Below are positions 18,209 through 26,223 of a stretch of 43,215 nt of DNA, one piece after another. Source of the DNA: Acidobacteriaceae bacterium. Its GTDB lineage: Bacteria > Acidobacteriota > Terriglobia > Terriglobales > Acidobacteriaceae. Position 1 is the stretch's first letter. Each line of letters begins with the position of its first letter. The position numbers and the translations under genes were made by a program. The stretch is taken from contig JASIAO010000225.1 of assembly GCA_030041955.1 (NCBI GenBank), positions 1 through 43,215 on the forward strand, read 5' to 3'. Below the pieces are notes generated by a model. It made no database searches. It saw only the letters and a program-made list of their open reading frames with translations, and was not told the origin of the DNA.

Positions 18209-18295
18209 TTACCTCAGCTTCTCGCACGCGCCCACATAGAGCAGCGCCACGACGAAAAACGCAATTGAGAAAACGATCATGAGAAGGTCGGTCAT
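18209..18295 (-). CDS. 28-aa single-TM micropeptide upstream of kdpF
   Basis: A second tiny open frame with a proper AAGGA site seven bases before its ATG (18295). It encodes MTDLLMIVFSIAFFVVALL then YVGACEKLR: one predicted TM helix with a short basic tail containing a Cys. It starts ten bases after the stop of the porin gene and its stop lies four bases before kdpF, so it is embedded in the operon. Similar-looking small ORFs are remembered upstream of kdpF in other bacteria, but no function is known to me. An accessory subunit of the Kdp complex is the simplest guess. Confidence 0.7.
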   Translation of the reverse strand: MTDLLMIVFSIAFFVVALLYVGACEKLR

Positions 18296-18305
18296 GGAAA
18301 GTCCT

Positions 18306-19805
18306 TTACCAGGATCCTTGCTTGCCGCCATACCACCATACCAGGCCAAGGGTGGCCGTATCCTGGTGGTTGACAGGCGCAGCAGGGTTGCTGGTGATGA
18401 AATAGCGAGTGTTGCTCCAGTCGCGACGGTATTCCAGGAACGCGTCGAATCCGTCGCCCAGCGTGTACTTGTAAGTGCCGGTAGCTTCCTTCAGTGCCTG
18501 AGTGGCATTGCTGAAGAGTCCGCTTCGGTCAGAGAGATATTCGCTTCGCGCCGCCAGCGCCGTCCGCGGGTCGATCTGGTACTGGAGATAGGCTGCTCCG
18601 CCATCGACGTGTTCCGGCGCCGACGAATCACCCGGCGCGGCGTTCGCCCATTCGCGCTCGATGTAGTAATCGCCCTCGCCGGCTACGGTCAGTTTTGACG
18701 TCGCCTGCCAGGTGACGTAGCTGTCAAAAATATCGGTCTTGCCATTGGGAGCGGGGGTAATCGGCGCTTCACAGAGTCCCGGCTGTAGCGGCACCGTACA
18801 ATTCGTGGCCGCTACGGTGTTCGGGTGATCCTGGCCCAGATAGTAGTTCATCGTCCAGCTCACCGCTTTCGCGGGGGTCAAAACGTAACCCCACAGCTCG
18901 TCCTTGTAACCATTCGTAGGCTCTGACTGATTCGTGCCGTTCACAACCCAGTAGTTCAGAGCCAACTTATTGTTAACTTGATAGTTCGCCTTCAGGCCGG
19001 CATGGTAGAAGGGCAGGAAGTAGAAGTAAAAAGACCTCGTGTAGTTCATCTGATCTTTGGCATAGTTCCCCTCGATGCCGAGAGAACTCGCCCATTTGCC
19101 CACGCTCAGGTTGAGGCCGCTGCCCAGGGGAGCGATGTACGATCCGTAAGCCTGGAAGATGTTCCGATAGATTTCCGGGCGCGGCTCGTTGGCCGGATTT
19201 CCCTGCAGCGTCTCCGTGGCCTGGCCGAACTGGAAATCGGTGCGAAAGCCATAGCGGCGATGAACGGTGAGATCGGGCTCGAGGTCGAAGATGAAGTCCG
19301 CCTGGCTGATGCTGAATGTGTTGCTCAATACATCATAAGCGCGCAGGTCGTTCACGCGGCCGGTCGGCTGGTTGAAGTTGTATTCGTAGTAGCCGTCGAA
19401 GTAGTAGTTCAGCGTCGCTCCTCCAGGCAGCGTTCCCGGCAGCCACGAAGTCACCGGCGTCGTCGATGATGCCGGCGCCGCCGCAGCCGAGGTCTGCGCG
19501 GGAAGGGGTGAACTCCCGCCGGAAATGCGGAGTTCTTCGGTCGCCGAAACGAGTGCGGCGGCGGATGTGGACCCCGCCGAGTCCGAAAGCAGGGAATGGG
19601 GCGACGCCGCTTCTCTGGAGTCGGAGATCGACGCCTGCAACTGACGATTCTGCTCTTCCAGCACTGATACCCGGCGCTGGAGGTTGAAGACCATCTGGCG
19701 CAGCTGCTCGAATTCCTGCACGCTCGGTGCGGTCTGCGCGTGAGTGACCGGCGTTCCCATGAAAATCAACAAAGAAAGCAAGGGAAAAGCGCGGATGAAG
19801 TGCAT
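18306..19805 (-). CDS. Outer-membrane porin (BBP2/OmpL-like) with coiled-coil N-terminus
   Basis: A 499-residue protein with signal peptide (MHFIRAFPLLSLLIFMGTP...HAQ), then a predicted coiled coil (EFEQLRQMVFNLQRRVSVLE), a Ser/Ala/Pro linker and a long Gly/aromatic-rich barrel ending in Trp. Sequence such as LNYYFDGYYEYNFNQP and ISQADFIFDLEP fits the putative beta-barrel porin-2 family. The start at 19805 is chosen for the signal peptide; an ATG 18 codons earlier (19859) is possible. The gene ends ten bases before the micropeptide gene, so it is part of the kdp transcription unit, which suggests a role in outer-membrane ion entry. Confidence 0.85.
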   Translation of the reverse strand: MHFIRAFPLLSLLIFMGTPVTHAQTAPSVQEFEQLRQMVFNLQRRVSVLEEQNRQLQASISDSREAASPHSLLSDSAGSTSAAALVSATEELRISGGSSPLPAQTSAAAAPASSTTPVTSWLPGTLPGGATLNYYFDGYYEYNFNQPTGRVNDLRAYDVLSNTFSISQADFIFDLEPDLTVHRRYGFRTDFQFGQATETLQGNPANEPRPEIYRNIFQAYGSYIAPLGSGLNLSVGKWASSLGIEGNYAKDQMNYTRSFYFYFLPFYHAGLKANYQVNNKLALNYWVVNGTNQSEPTNGYKDELWGYVLTPAKAVSWTMNYYLGQDHPNTVAATNCTVPLQPGLCEAPITPAPNGKTDIFDSYVTWQATSKLTVAGEGDYYIEREWANAAPGDSSAPEHVDGGAAYLQYQIDPRTALAARSEYLSDRSGLFSNATQALKEATGTYKYTLGDGFDAFLEYRRDWSNTRYFITSNPAAPVNHQDTATLGLVWWYGGKQGSW

Positions 19806-19904
19806 GGTCGGCCCCCGGACGAACTTTTTAGTGAAGCGTTTCAGCCGGAAATCCGGCATAAGGGAGTTGTGAAGGAGTCGTAAAGAGACCCCAACCAGCG
19901 CCGT

Positions 19905-21770
19905 CTAAAATTTGACCAGGATCGCGAAAGTAACGATCTGCTGGTCGCGGCGCATATCGGCCTGCCAGAGATCGGGGTAGGCTGGATTGGCGGCGCAGAC
20001 GGCCTTCGCTGCGGCGATATTGGCGGCGTACTCCTGGGAGTATTTCAGCCACGGCATCGCCGTGTACCCGATCCCGGAGTCGGCGGAGGTTGTCCCATTG
20101 GTGCAGGTAAAGTCGTCGGGGTTGCCGATGGAACTCAGCGTGGTTCCACCCGGAGGCGTTGAGCCGCCGCGGCCGGCCCAGTAGGGCGCATCCGAATGAC
20201 GGTAGCCATACTCCGTACGGAAGGTGATGTATTGTTTCGGCATGTAGTCATAGGTGATGGTGCCGTCTGTGCCGTGGAAGGGCTGCCCCGGATCTTCCGG
20301 CCAGTAAGCGCTGCCAGTCACCGCTGTGGCGCCGTTGATGGGGGGCAGCAGAACGAGATAGCGGCCGGGGTTGTTGATCTGGCCCCCGCCGAGGGTTAAT
20401 CCGTATCTGTCATGATTCAACCAGAACCGGTTATAGAACATCCAGCCAAGGAAACTCTGCTTCTGGTAATAAATCGCGGGAGTGGTGGCTGTCGCGGGCG
20501 TGAAGATCTTGTGATCGGCCGACCCGGCGCAGGCCACGCCGCTTCCGCTTTCGCAGCCGGCGTCTCCTGTAAAGGAGAACGCCATCCGATCGAGCTTGTT
20601 GTCAGGCCGATCATAATATTTCAGCTCGAAGCTGTTATCTGTGTGAAAGCGCGTACGGCCGTGGATGCCGAAATCATCTTCGCCGTATCCATAGTTATTG
20701 GAAATGATGTTGATGCTGTTGGTCGGGGTCCATTTGATCTGCCCGCCCAGCCCAGGCTTGGTCCCGTAGCGTGCATAGGATTGCCAGCCGTTGATAAACC
20801 ACGGCTCGATCTTGAGGTGCTGGGTAGGGAAGATCTGGACGCGGGCTCCATTGAAGAACCACGGAGTGTTGGAGGAAACAAATGAAGGCTGGTAGGCCCA
20901 GTTGTCGAAATTGTAGTAGCTGAATAGGCCGATATAGGACAGGAAAATGCCGCCGTCCAGGTTTACGCCGTGCATAACATTCCAGTGATAACCGCCGTAC
21001 GCCTCGGAAAGATAGCGATACGCCTGATCGAGGTCCCACTGGCCGCGCGAAACGCTGGCGTCGTTGCGCGGCGTGGTCGCGGAATACATGCCGAACTGCG
21101 TCATCAACCGGGCATGCACGTGGTCGACCAACAGGTCGCCGCCTACACCCATCTGTTCCAGCTGTACTTCCTGCGCGCGGAATACCTCACTGGATCCACC
21201 GATGGTGTCGTCGGCGGGATGATTGAAGTCCAGGTTGTAATTCGTATCCACCCGAATCTCGGGCGTGAAGTACTTCGTGCACAGCGGGCAATCGATGGTG
21301 CGCGGATTTCCGTTCAGCCAGCCCCACCACGCATCCGCAAAGGGCGTCACCTTGTCTACTGAAGTGCTGGTTTGGGCGGTCGTAGTGGCAGCAGAAGCCG
21401 CAGGTACAACAGAGGAGGCGCCGCTGATCTCCGGGTGAGTGGCGGAAGCCGTCTGGGTGGGCAGGAGGCGCTCTTTGGCAGCAGTCAGCTGGGCGGCGGT
21501 TTCGGCCGTCATGGCCTGAGCAGCGCTTGCCTGTTGCTGCGCCTTCAGCTGAGCTTCAAGTTCCGCGATACGGGCTTTCATCGCCTCGAGTTCCTGCAGG
21601 ATGACGGTATCGGTAGAAGAAGACGGCGCTGGCGGGTTCGCGCTCTTTACGTCGTTGCCGGATTCCGGGGGATCGCTCTGCGCGCTACAGACAGGGGCCG
21701 CAGTGACGAGGCCGAACAACACCAGAAAAAGAACGGACGCACGAAGACGCACGGCAGGGATTAGCGACAT
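19905..21770 (-). CDS. Outer-membrane porin (BBP2/OmpL-like), second, larger copy
   Basis: A 621-residue protein with signal peptide ending PVCSA, a long predicted coiled coil (LQELEAMKARIAELEAQLKA), a low-complexity linker and a barrel starting near PFADAWWGWLNG. FTPEIRVDTNYNLDFNHP, GWQSYARYGTKPGLGGQIKW and the terminal VTFAILVKF (C-terminal Phe) are barrel-like. Two close cysteine pairs (CPLC and CESGSGVAC) could form disulfides. GAGAGG precedes the ATG. It follows kdpE by 140 bp and precedes the other porin by about 100 bp, all on the minus strand. The two porins share architecture but little obvious sequence. Confidence 0.85.
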   Translation of the reverse strand: MSLIPAVRLRASVLFLVLFGLVTAAPVCSAQSDPPESGNDVKSANPPAPSSSTDTVILQELEAMKARIAELEAQLKAQQQASAAQAMTAETAAQLTAAKERLLPTQTASATHPEISGASSVVPAASAATTTAQTSTSVDKVTPFADAWWGWLNGNPRTIDCPLCTKYFTPEIRVDTNYNLDFNHPADDTIGGSSEVFRAQEVQLEQMGVGGDLLVDHVHARLMTQFGMYSATTPRNDASVSRGQWDLDQAYRYLSEAYGGYHWNVMHGVNLDGGIFLSYIGLFSYYNFDNWAYQPSFVSSNTPWFFNGARVQIFPTQHLKIEPWFINGWQSYARYGTKPGLGGQIKWTPTNSINIISNNYGYGEDDFGIHGRTRFHTDNSFELKYYDRPDNKLDRMAFSFTGDAGCESGSGVACAGSADHKIFTPATATTPAIYYQKQSFLGWMFYNRFWLNHDRYGLTLGGGQINNPGRYLVLLPPINGATAVTGSAYWPEDPGQPFHGTDGTITYDYMPKQYITFRTEYGYRHSDAPYWAGRGGSTPPGGTTLSSIGNPDDFTCTNGTTSADSGIGYTAMPWLKYSQEYAANIAAAKAVCAANPAYPDLWQADMRRDQQIVTFAILVKF

Positions 21771-21910
21771 GGGTAATCCTCTCGGGAGCGCAGCATTCTG
21801 CAGGCATAACCGTCCCTGCGGTCTGCGCTCAAACTCTGAAGACTACGGTTCGCTCCGAAAAGAATCTCAAAGCAAATCGTGAGGATTTCATAAGGGATCG
21901 TTTTGCCGTT
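21771..21910 (-). promoter_or_regulatory. Possible promoter/operator between kdpE and the porin genes
   Basis: This 140-bp gap is the largest inside the kdp cluster. It contains a 15-bp inverted repeat, aaatc-gtgag-gattt, at 21874-21888, and TTGAGA/TTGAGC-type -35 candidates on the minus strand without a good matching -10. A promoter for the porin-kdpFABC part, controlled by KdpE, is plausible but not shown; OmpR-type regulators more often bind direct repeats. Confidence 0.3.
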
Positions 21911-22600
21911 CTACTCCGCACCGCCCTCGGGCACAAAGCGGTAACCCACCCAGGGTTCTGTCTGGATGTACTCCTTGCGCTCGCTGCCCTGAAGCTTCCT
22001 GCGCAGCTGGCCCACAAACACGCGCAAATACTCCGATTGCTGCGCCGCCTGCGCCCCCCACACTGCCGTAAGCAGAGCCCGGTGCGTCAGCACCTTGCCC
22101 GCATTCCGTGCGAAGTAGAGCAGCAAATCGAACTCGCGTGGTGTAAGGTGCACGGGTTTCCCGCACAGAAGTACGCTGTGGGCCGAAGGATCGACAACGA
22201 AATCGCCCGCTTCGATGGCGGACTCGGCCGGCCGCTCCGGGGTGCGTCGCAGGTGGGCGCGAACGCGTGCCAGCAGCTCCTGAATACTGAAAGGCTTGGT
22301 AACGTAGTCGTCGGCTCCCGCATCCAGCGCCTCCACCTTAACGTGTTCCTGGTCCCGGACTGACAGCACCAGAATCGGCGTGTGACTCTTGCGTCGCACG
22401 GCCCGACACAGCTCCACGCCGCTCATGCCCGGCATCATCAGATCGGTGATCAGCAGGTCGGGCTGCCATTCCTCGAAGAGGCGCAGCGCTTCCTCCGGAT
22501 CGTTGACCGTGCGCACGTCGTAGCGCTGCGCGGAAAGCGAGGCCCGCAATACCCTCGTGATTTGGATTTCGTCGTCGACAACTAGAATCCGCTCGGCCAT
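21911..22600 (-). CDS. kdpE: KdpE-like response regulator (OmpR family)
   Basis: A 229-residue two-domain regulator. The receiver has the acidic pair DD (9-10), phospho-accepting Asp53 in LLITDLMMPG, and Lys in DDYVTKPF. The winged-helix DNA-binding domain has HLTPREFDLLLYFARNAGKV and a C-terminal WVGYRFVPEGG. Its place at the head of the kdp block and its closeness to OmpR-type KdpE proteins support the name. Its start codon lies only 29 bp from that of the divergent sensor kinase, and no clear ribosome-binding site is visible. Confidence 0.9.
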   Translation of the reverse strand: MAERILVVDDEIQITRVLRASLSAQRYDVRTVNDPEEALRLFEEWQPDLLITDLMMPGMSGVELCRAVRRKSHTPILVLSVRDQEHVKVEALDAGADDYVTKPFSIQELLARVRAHLRRTPERPAESAIEAGDFVVDPSAHSVLLCGKPVHLTPREFDLLLYFARNAGKVLTHRALLTAVWGAQAAQQSEYLRVFVGQLRRKLQGSERKEYIQTEPWVGYRFVPEGGAE

Positions 22601-22629
22601 GGTTCGCGACGGCGTTATGATCGCCTGTC

Positions 22630-24105
22630 ATGGAGAAGCATACCGCAGCGCGCATCCTCGGCCGTCTCGCCGTTGTTACTGGGGCGGCGTTCGCCCTGGT
22701 CGCGCTCTTCAGGGCAGCGCTGCCAGCGAATCAAACCACCGTGGCGCTGGCATTTCTCATGCTGGTGCTGCTAACCGCTTCGCGGTGGCGCCTGGTGTAC
22801 GCCGTGTACGCGTCGGTTTTGTGCACGCTTCTCTATAACTTCTTTTTCCTTCCGCCTATCGGAAAACTGACCATCCAGGATCCGCAGAACTGGGTCGCAT
22901 TAGCAGCATTTCTCTGCGCGGCTGTCCTGGTGAGCCACCTGGCAACGCGGGAGTCGGAGCATGCTGAAATTTCCGAGCAGCGGCGCCGCGAAGTCGAGCG
23001 CCTGTACGACTTCAGCCAGCAACTGCTGCTCACCGACGACTTGCGCAGCCTCGCGCGCACCACCCCCTCGGCCGCTGCTGCGACGTTTGGCTTTCGCGCA
23101 GTGGCTCTGTATGTGCGCGACGAGGACGCTGTCTATTACTCCGACCCTCGGAACGAGCTGTTGCCTGCGGTGGAACTGAAACTTGCGGCGAATCAGGGCG
23201 ACGTCGCGGTGATCCAGCGCGACGGATGCAGGGTCATTCCCCTCTCCCTGGGCATGCGCTCGCCCGGGGCACTGGCCGTGACCGATGGCGGGTATTCTGC
23301 GGAGATCTATGAGGCGATCGGCAGCCTCATCGCGATTGCTCTGGAGCGCGCCGCCGCGCTGGAACGCAGCAGCCGCCTCGAGGCATCCCGCGAGAACGAG
23401 CGTCTCAGGAGCGCCCTCCTCGATTCAGTGACCCATGATCTGCGCACGCCGCTGACCGCCATTCGCGCAGCCGCGACCACCCTGGTGAGTCAGCCCGACC
23501 TGCCTGATCCTGCGCGCCGGGAACTGGCCGTGGTCGTCGATGAGGAGAGTGCTCGTCTCGACCGGCTCATTGGGCAGGCAGTGGAGATGGCGCAACTCGA
23601 TGCCGAGGCGATCAGGATCGACGCGAAGCCGCAGGGGGTACGGGAACTGATCGAGACAACCCTGGAACAGATGCGTCCGCTGTTGCGCGGGCGTGTGGTG
23701 AGTGTGGAAGCTGCGGAGGGCTTGCCGAAAGCGCCTATGGATCGCGCGCTGATGCGTCGCGTGCTGCGACATCTGATTGAAAACGCCGCAAAGTATTCAC
23801 CTGCCGACTCCCCAATTACTGTCAGGGCAGCTCGAGACGACTACCGTCTGTTGGTGGCCGTGGCGGATCGCGGTCCAGGTATCGACGTGAGCGAGCAGCC
23901 CTTCGTCTTTGATAAGTTTTTTCGCGGCAGCAAACAGAAATCCCAGGTAACCGGCACCGGAATGGGGTTGGCGATCGCGAAGGCTATCGTGGAGGCGCAC
24001 GGCGGAGGCATTGAGTTGAAGAGCCACGCCGGCGAGGGATCGGAATTCATCTTCTGGGTCCCGCTGGCCGTGATGTCCGCGCAGCCTTCCCGCCCAAAAT
24101 CATAA
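22630..24105 (+). CDS. KdpD-like sensor histidine kinase lacking the N-terminal KdpD/USP region
   Basis: A 491-residue kinase. Residues about 10-100 form the four-helix DUF4118 membrane domain of KdpD, with the typical NFFFLPPIGKLTIQDPQNW. A GAF-like domain (about 120-240) follows. Then come HisKA with DSVTHDLRTPLTAIRAAA (His269) and HATPase with LIENAAKYSP, DRGPGI and GTGMGLAIAKAIVEAHGG. E. coli KdpD is about 890 residues; the missing part is the roughly 390-residue cytosolic KdpD plus universal-stress-protein region that senses ATP or c-di-AMP-type signals in other species. It is divergent from kdpE and likely its partner. Function as a K+/turgor sensor is inferred. Confidence 0.9.
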   Translation: MEKHTAARILGRLAVVTGAAFALVALFRAALPANQTTVALAFLMLVLLTASRWRLVYAVYASVLCTLLYNFFFLPPIGKLTIQDPQNWVALAAFLCAAVLVSHLATRESEHAEISEQRRREVERLYDFSQQLLLTDDLRSLARTTPSAAAATFGFRAVALYVRDEDAVYYSDPRNELLPAVELKLAANQGDVAVIQRDGCRVIPLSLGMRSPGALAVTDGGYSAEIYEAIGSLIAIALERAAALERSSRLEASRENERLRSALLDSVTHDLRTPLTAIRAAATTLVSQPDLPDPARRELAVVVDEESARLDRLIGQAVEMAQLDAEAIRIDAKPQGVRELIETTLEQMRPLLRGRVVSVEAAEGLPKAPMDRALMRRVLRHLIENAAKYSPADSPITVRAARDDYRLLVAVADRGPGIDVSEQPFVFDKFFRGSKQKSQVTGTGMGLAIAKAIVEAHGGGIELKSHAGEGSEFIFWVPLAVMSAQPSRPKS

Positions 24106-24164
24106 GCATCCAGGCGCGCGCTCGGTTGTGACACGCTGAAACGGTTAACTATGATGGCAGTGCG

Positions 24165-25046
24165 ATGCAGACACGGCGCAGCTTTCTCAGAAACACGGCG
24201 GTTCTTCTCCCTGCGGCGGCTATTGCGAGCCGGAACTGTTTTGCAGCGGCAGCAATTCCGCTGGGCGTACAGCTCTACACAGTCCGCAAGCAGGCTCAGC
24301 AGGACTTGCCGCGCGTGCTGGAGCAAATCCAGCACATCGGTTACCAGGAAGTGGAGACCTGCGCGGATAACTACACCTTTGCCGCCGACGCGCTGCGGCA
24401 CATGATCGTGGATGCCGGCCTGCGCGTTCCCAGCGGACACTTCAACTACGAAGATTTCGGCGCCCGATTTAACTACGCAAGCGAGCTGGGTCTGGAGTGG
24501 ATGGTCTGCCCGATGATTCCGCAGTCGATGCGGGGCTCGGCGGATGCATTCAGGACGGCCGCGAAGCAATTCAACGAATGGGCGAAGAGCGCGAAAGATC
24601 TGGGGATGCGCTTCGCCTTTCACAACCACAATTACGAATTTGCGCCGCTGCAACCGGAGCCGCCCGCAACGACTGCCTCGGCAAAAGTTACTGGCTACGA
24701 CATTCTGATCGAATCTACCGACCCCGAGTTAGTCTTTTTCGAGGTCGATTGTTACTGGGCAGCGCAGGCTGGTCTGGATCCGGTGCGGCTGATGCAGCGC
24801 ATCGGTCCTCGGCTGAAGATGCTGCACCTCAAGGACCGCGCCCCGGGGGCATCCCCATCATTCGTGCCGGATGCGGCTGCGGCCCACTTGGTTCCGGTGG
24901 GCCGGGGCACGCTGGACTGGATGGCGATCCTCGCCGAGGCCGGGCATCTCGGCGCGCAGCACTACTTCGTCGAACAGGACCAAACCAAAGGTCCGCCGAT
25001 CGACGCGCTGCGGCAGAGTTACCGCTATTTGCGCACCATGCCTTAG
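24165..25046 (+). CDS. Tat-exported sugar phosphate isomerase/epimerase-like TIM barrel
   Basis: A 293-residue xylose-isomerase-like TIM-barrel protein. The N-terminus MQTRRSFLRNTAVLLPAAA is a twin-arginine signal (TRRSFLR plus hydrophobic core). The mature part starts IPLGVQLYTVRKQAQQD and contains EVETCADNYTF, HNHNYEF, FFEVDCYWA and LKMLHLKD, the metal-binding Glu/Asp/His pattern of the family. Periplasmic members act on sugars or are of unknown substrate. It follows the kinase by 59 bp and converges on the methyltransferase with overlapping stops. Confidence 0.87.
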   Translation: MQTRRSFLRNTAVLLPAAAIASRNCFAAAAIPLGVQLYTVRKQAQQDLPRVLEQIQHIGYQEVETCADNYTFAADALRHMIVDAGLRVPSGHFNYEDFGARFNYASELGLEWMVCPMIPQSMRGSADAFRTAAKQFNEWAKSAKDLGMRFAFHNHNYEFAPLQPEPPATTASAKVTGYDILIESTDPELVFFEVDCYWAAQAGLDPVRLMQRIGPRLKMLHLKDRAPGASPSFVPDAAAAHLVPVGRGTLDWMAILAEAGHLGAQHYFVEQDQTKGPPIDALRQSYRYLRTMP

Positions 25047-26110
25047 CTGCGTGCGATCCAGAAGCTGCACGGCCAGACGTTGGTTTCGTCGAGCGTAGGC
25101 GCAAACACCCGCAATTCCGCAGGCATGCGGTCGAAGCTGCCCACCCACTGGGGGAACGCCTGGCGCAGTACATCCGGGTGGAACTGCTGCATCGCACTCG
25201 ACGACCAGACGACGCGAAAGGCGCAATTGAACGATAGAAACGCCTCCAGCATGTACTGCTCGCCCCAGAAGCACAGATTCGTCATCACGAATTTCTCGGG
25301 GTAATCGAGCGGCGTAAAGATGTCATGGAAGTGGATCAGCACTCCTGGCGCAATCTCCGGCAGGATGCGCAGCACCTCGTACAGAACGTCGCTGTCCATC
25401 GAGACGACGTGGCTGGAATCGATGAACAGAATGTCGTTGTGCTGAAGGGTTCGGAAAAGATCGAGCGGGACCTGCTGCACGGGTTTTTCGATCAGCTCCG
25501 TCAGGCCCGCGAGCCCCTCCTTCAGATAAGGCGCCGGGTACGGCTCGATGCTGATCAACTCGCCCGGATGACCCTCCTCGGCGTTCTTGCGCAGCGCTGC
25601 GGCCATCACCAGCGTCGTGTTGCCGCTGCCGATTTCGATAATCCGGTTCGGCTTCCGATGGCGGACGAAGGAGTATGCTACTTCGGCGTCGATGCGTTCA
25701 AAAAAGCCGTTATTGAAGTGAAACTCGCGTTTGCCGTTAGGCAGCGACTCGGGAAATGTCCACTCGGGCGAGTACGGCAGAATGTCGGTCTTGAGGCGCT
25801 GAATCTGTTCGGGAAGGCGGAAGTCGACGGCTGCGCACGGACGGCACGCCTTCCAGTCTTTGTCCTGAAACGACTTGAGTTTGGGCACGGGGAAGTAGAA
25901 GTGGGAGGGAGTGACACTGACCCCCAGTCCCCCCTGCACAGCCTGAAACAAAGACGACAGGGTCACGCGGACCCGGGCACTGCGCATGATACTGCCCACA
26001 GGATCTCCTCGGATTGTGAGACTTGCATTCCTGCAAGGCGGAGCCGCAGGAACTTCGAACTGGCTGACATGTTTGATGTCGATTTTCGGTAAGGGCTGCC
26101 TCTGCGCCAT
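25043..26110 (-). CDS. Class I SAM-dependent methyltransferase (Methyltransf_24 type)
   Basis: A 355-residue cytosolic protein. NRIIEIGSGNTTLVMAAAL is the SAM-binding glycine loop, GELISIEPYPAP carries the acidic residue of motif II, and DILFIDSSHVVSMDSDVLYE is the third motif typical of Methyltransf_24. A roughly 140-residue N-terminal extension with FHFNNGFF precedes the core. In glycan-related clusters this family methylates sugars or lipids; nothing here fixes the substrate. Its stop overlaps that of the convergent TIM-barrel gene, and it is divergent from the exporter gene by 113 bp. Confidence 0.8.
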   Translation of the reverse strand: MAQRQPLPKIDIKHVSQFEVPAAPPCRNASLTIRGDPVGSIMRSARVRVTLSSLFQAVQGGLGVSVTPSHFYFPVPKLKSFQDKDWKACRPCAAVDFRLPEQIQRLKTDILPYSPEWTFPESLPNGKREFHFNNGFFERIDAEVAYSFVRHRKPNRIIEIGSGNTTLVMAAALRKNAEEGHPGELISIEPYPAPYLKEGLAGLTELIEKPVQQVPLDLFRTLQHNDILFIDSSHVVSMDSDVLYEVLRILPEIAPGVLIHFHDIFTPLDYPEKFVMTNLCFWGEQYMLEAFLSFNCAFRVVWSSSAMQQFHPDVLRQAFPQWVGSFDRMPAELRVFAPTLDETNVWPCSFWIARS

Positions 26111-26155
26111 CTACTTTCCCGCCGCCGGCTACCCGCATACAGGGTGCGTTCGCCC

Positions 26156-26182
26156 CTGACCCCCAACCCGGCGCGATAAAAT
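26156..26182 (+). promoter_or_regulatory. Weak promoter candidate for the ABC exporter operon
   Basis: Boxes ctgacc (26156-26161) and taaaat (26177-26182) are separated by 15 bases, 41 bp before the exporter ATG. The -10 matches five of six consensus bases and the -35 four of six, but the spacer is short. Treat as a suggestion only. Confidence 0.25.
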
Positions 26183-26223
26183 AATGAGATGTTCCCCTCC
26201 AGGCAGACGGGAGAGACGCACCC

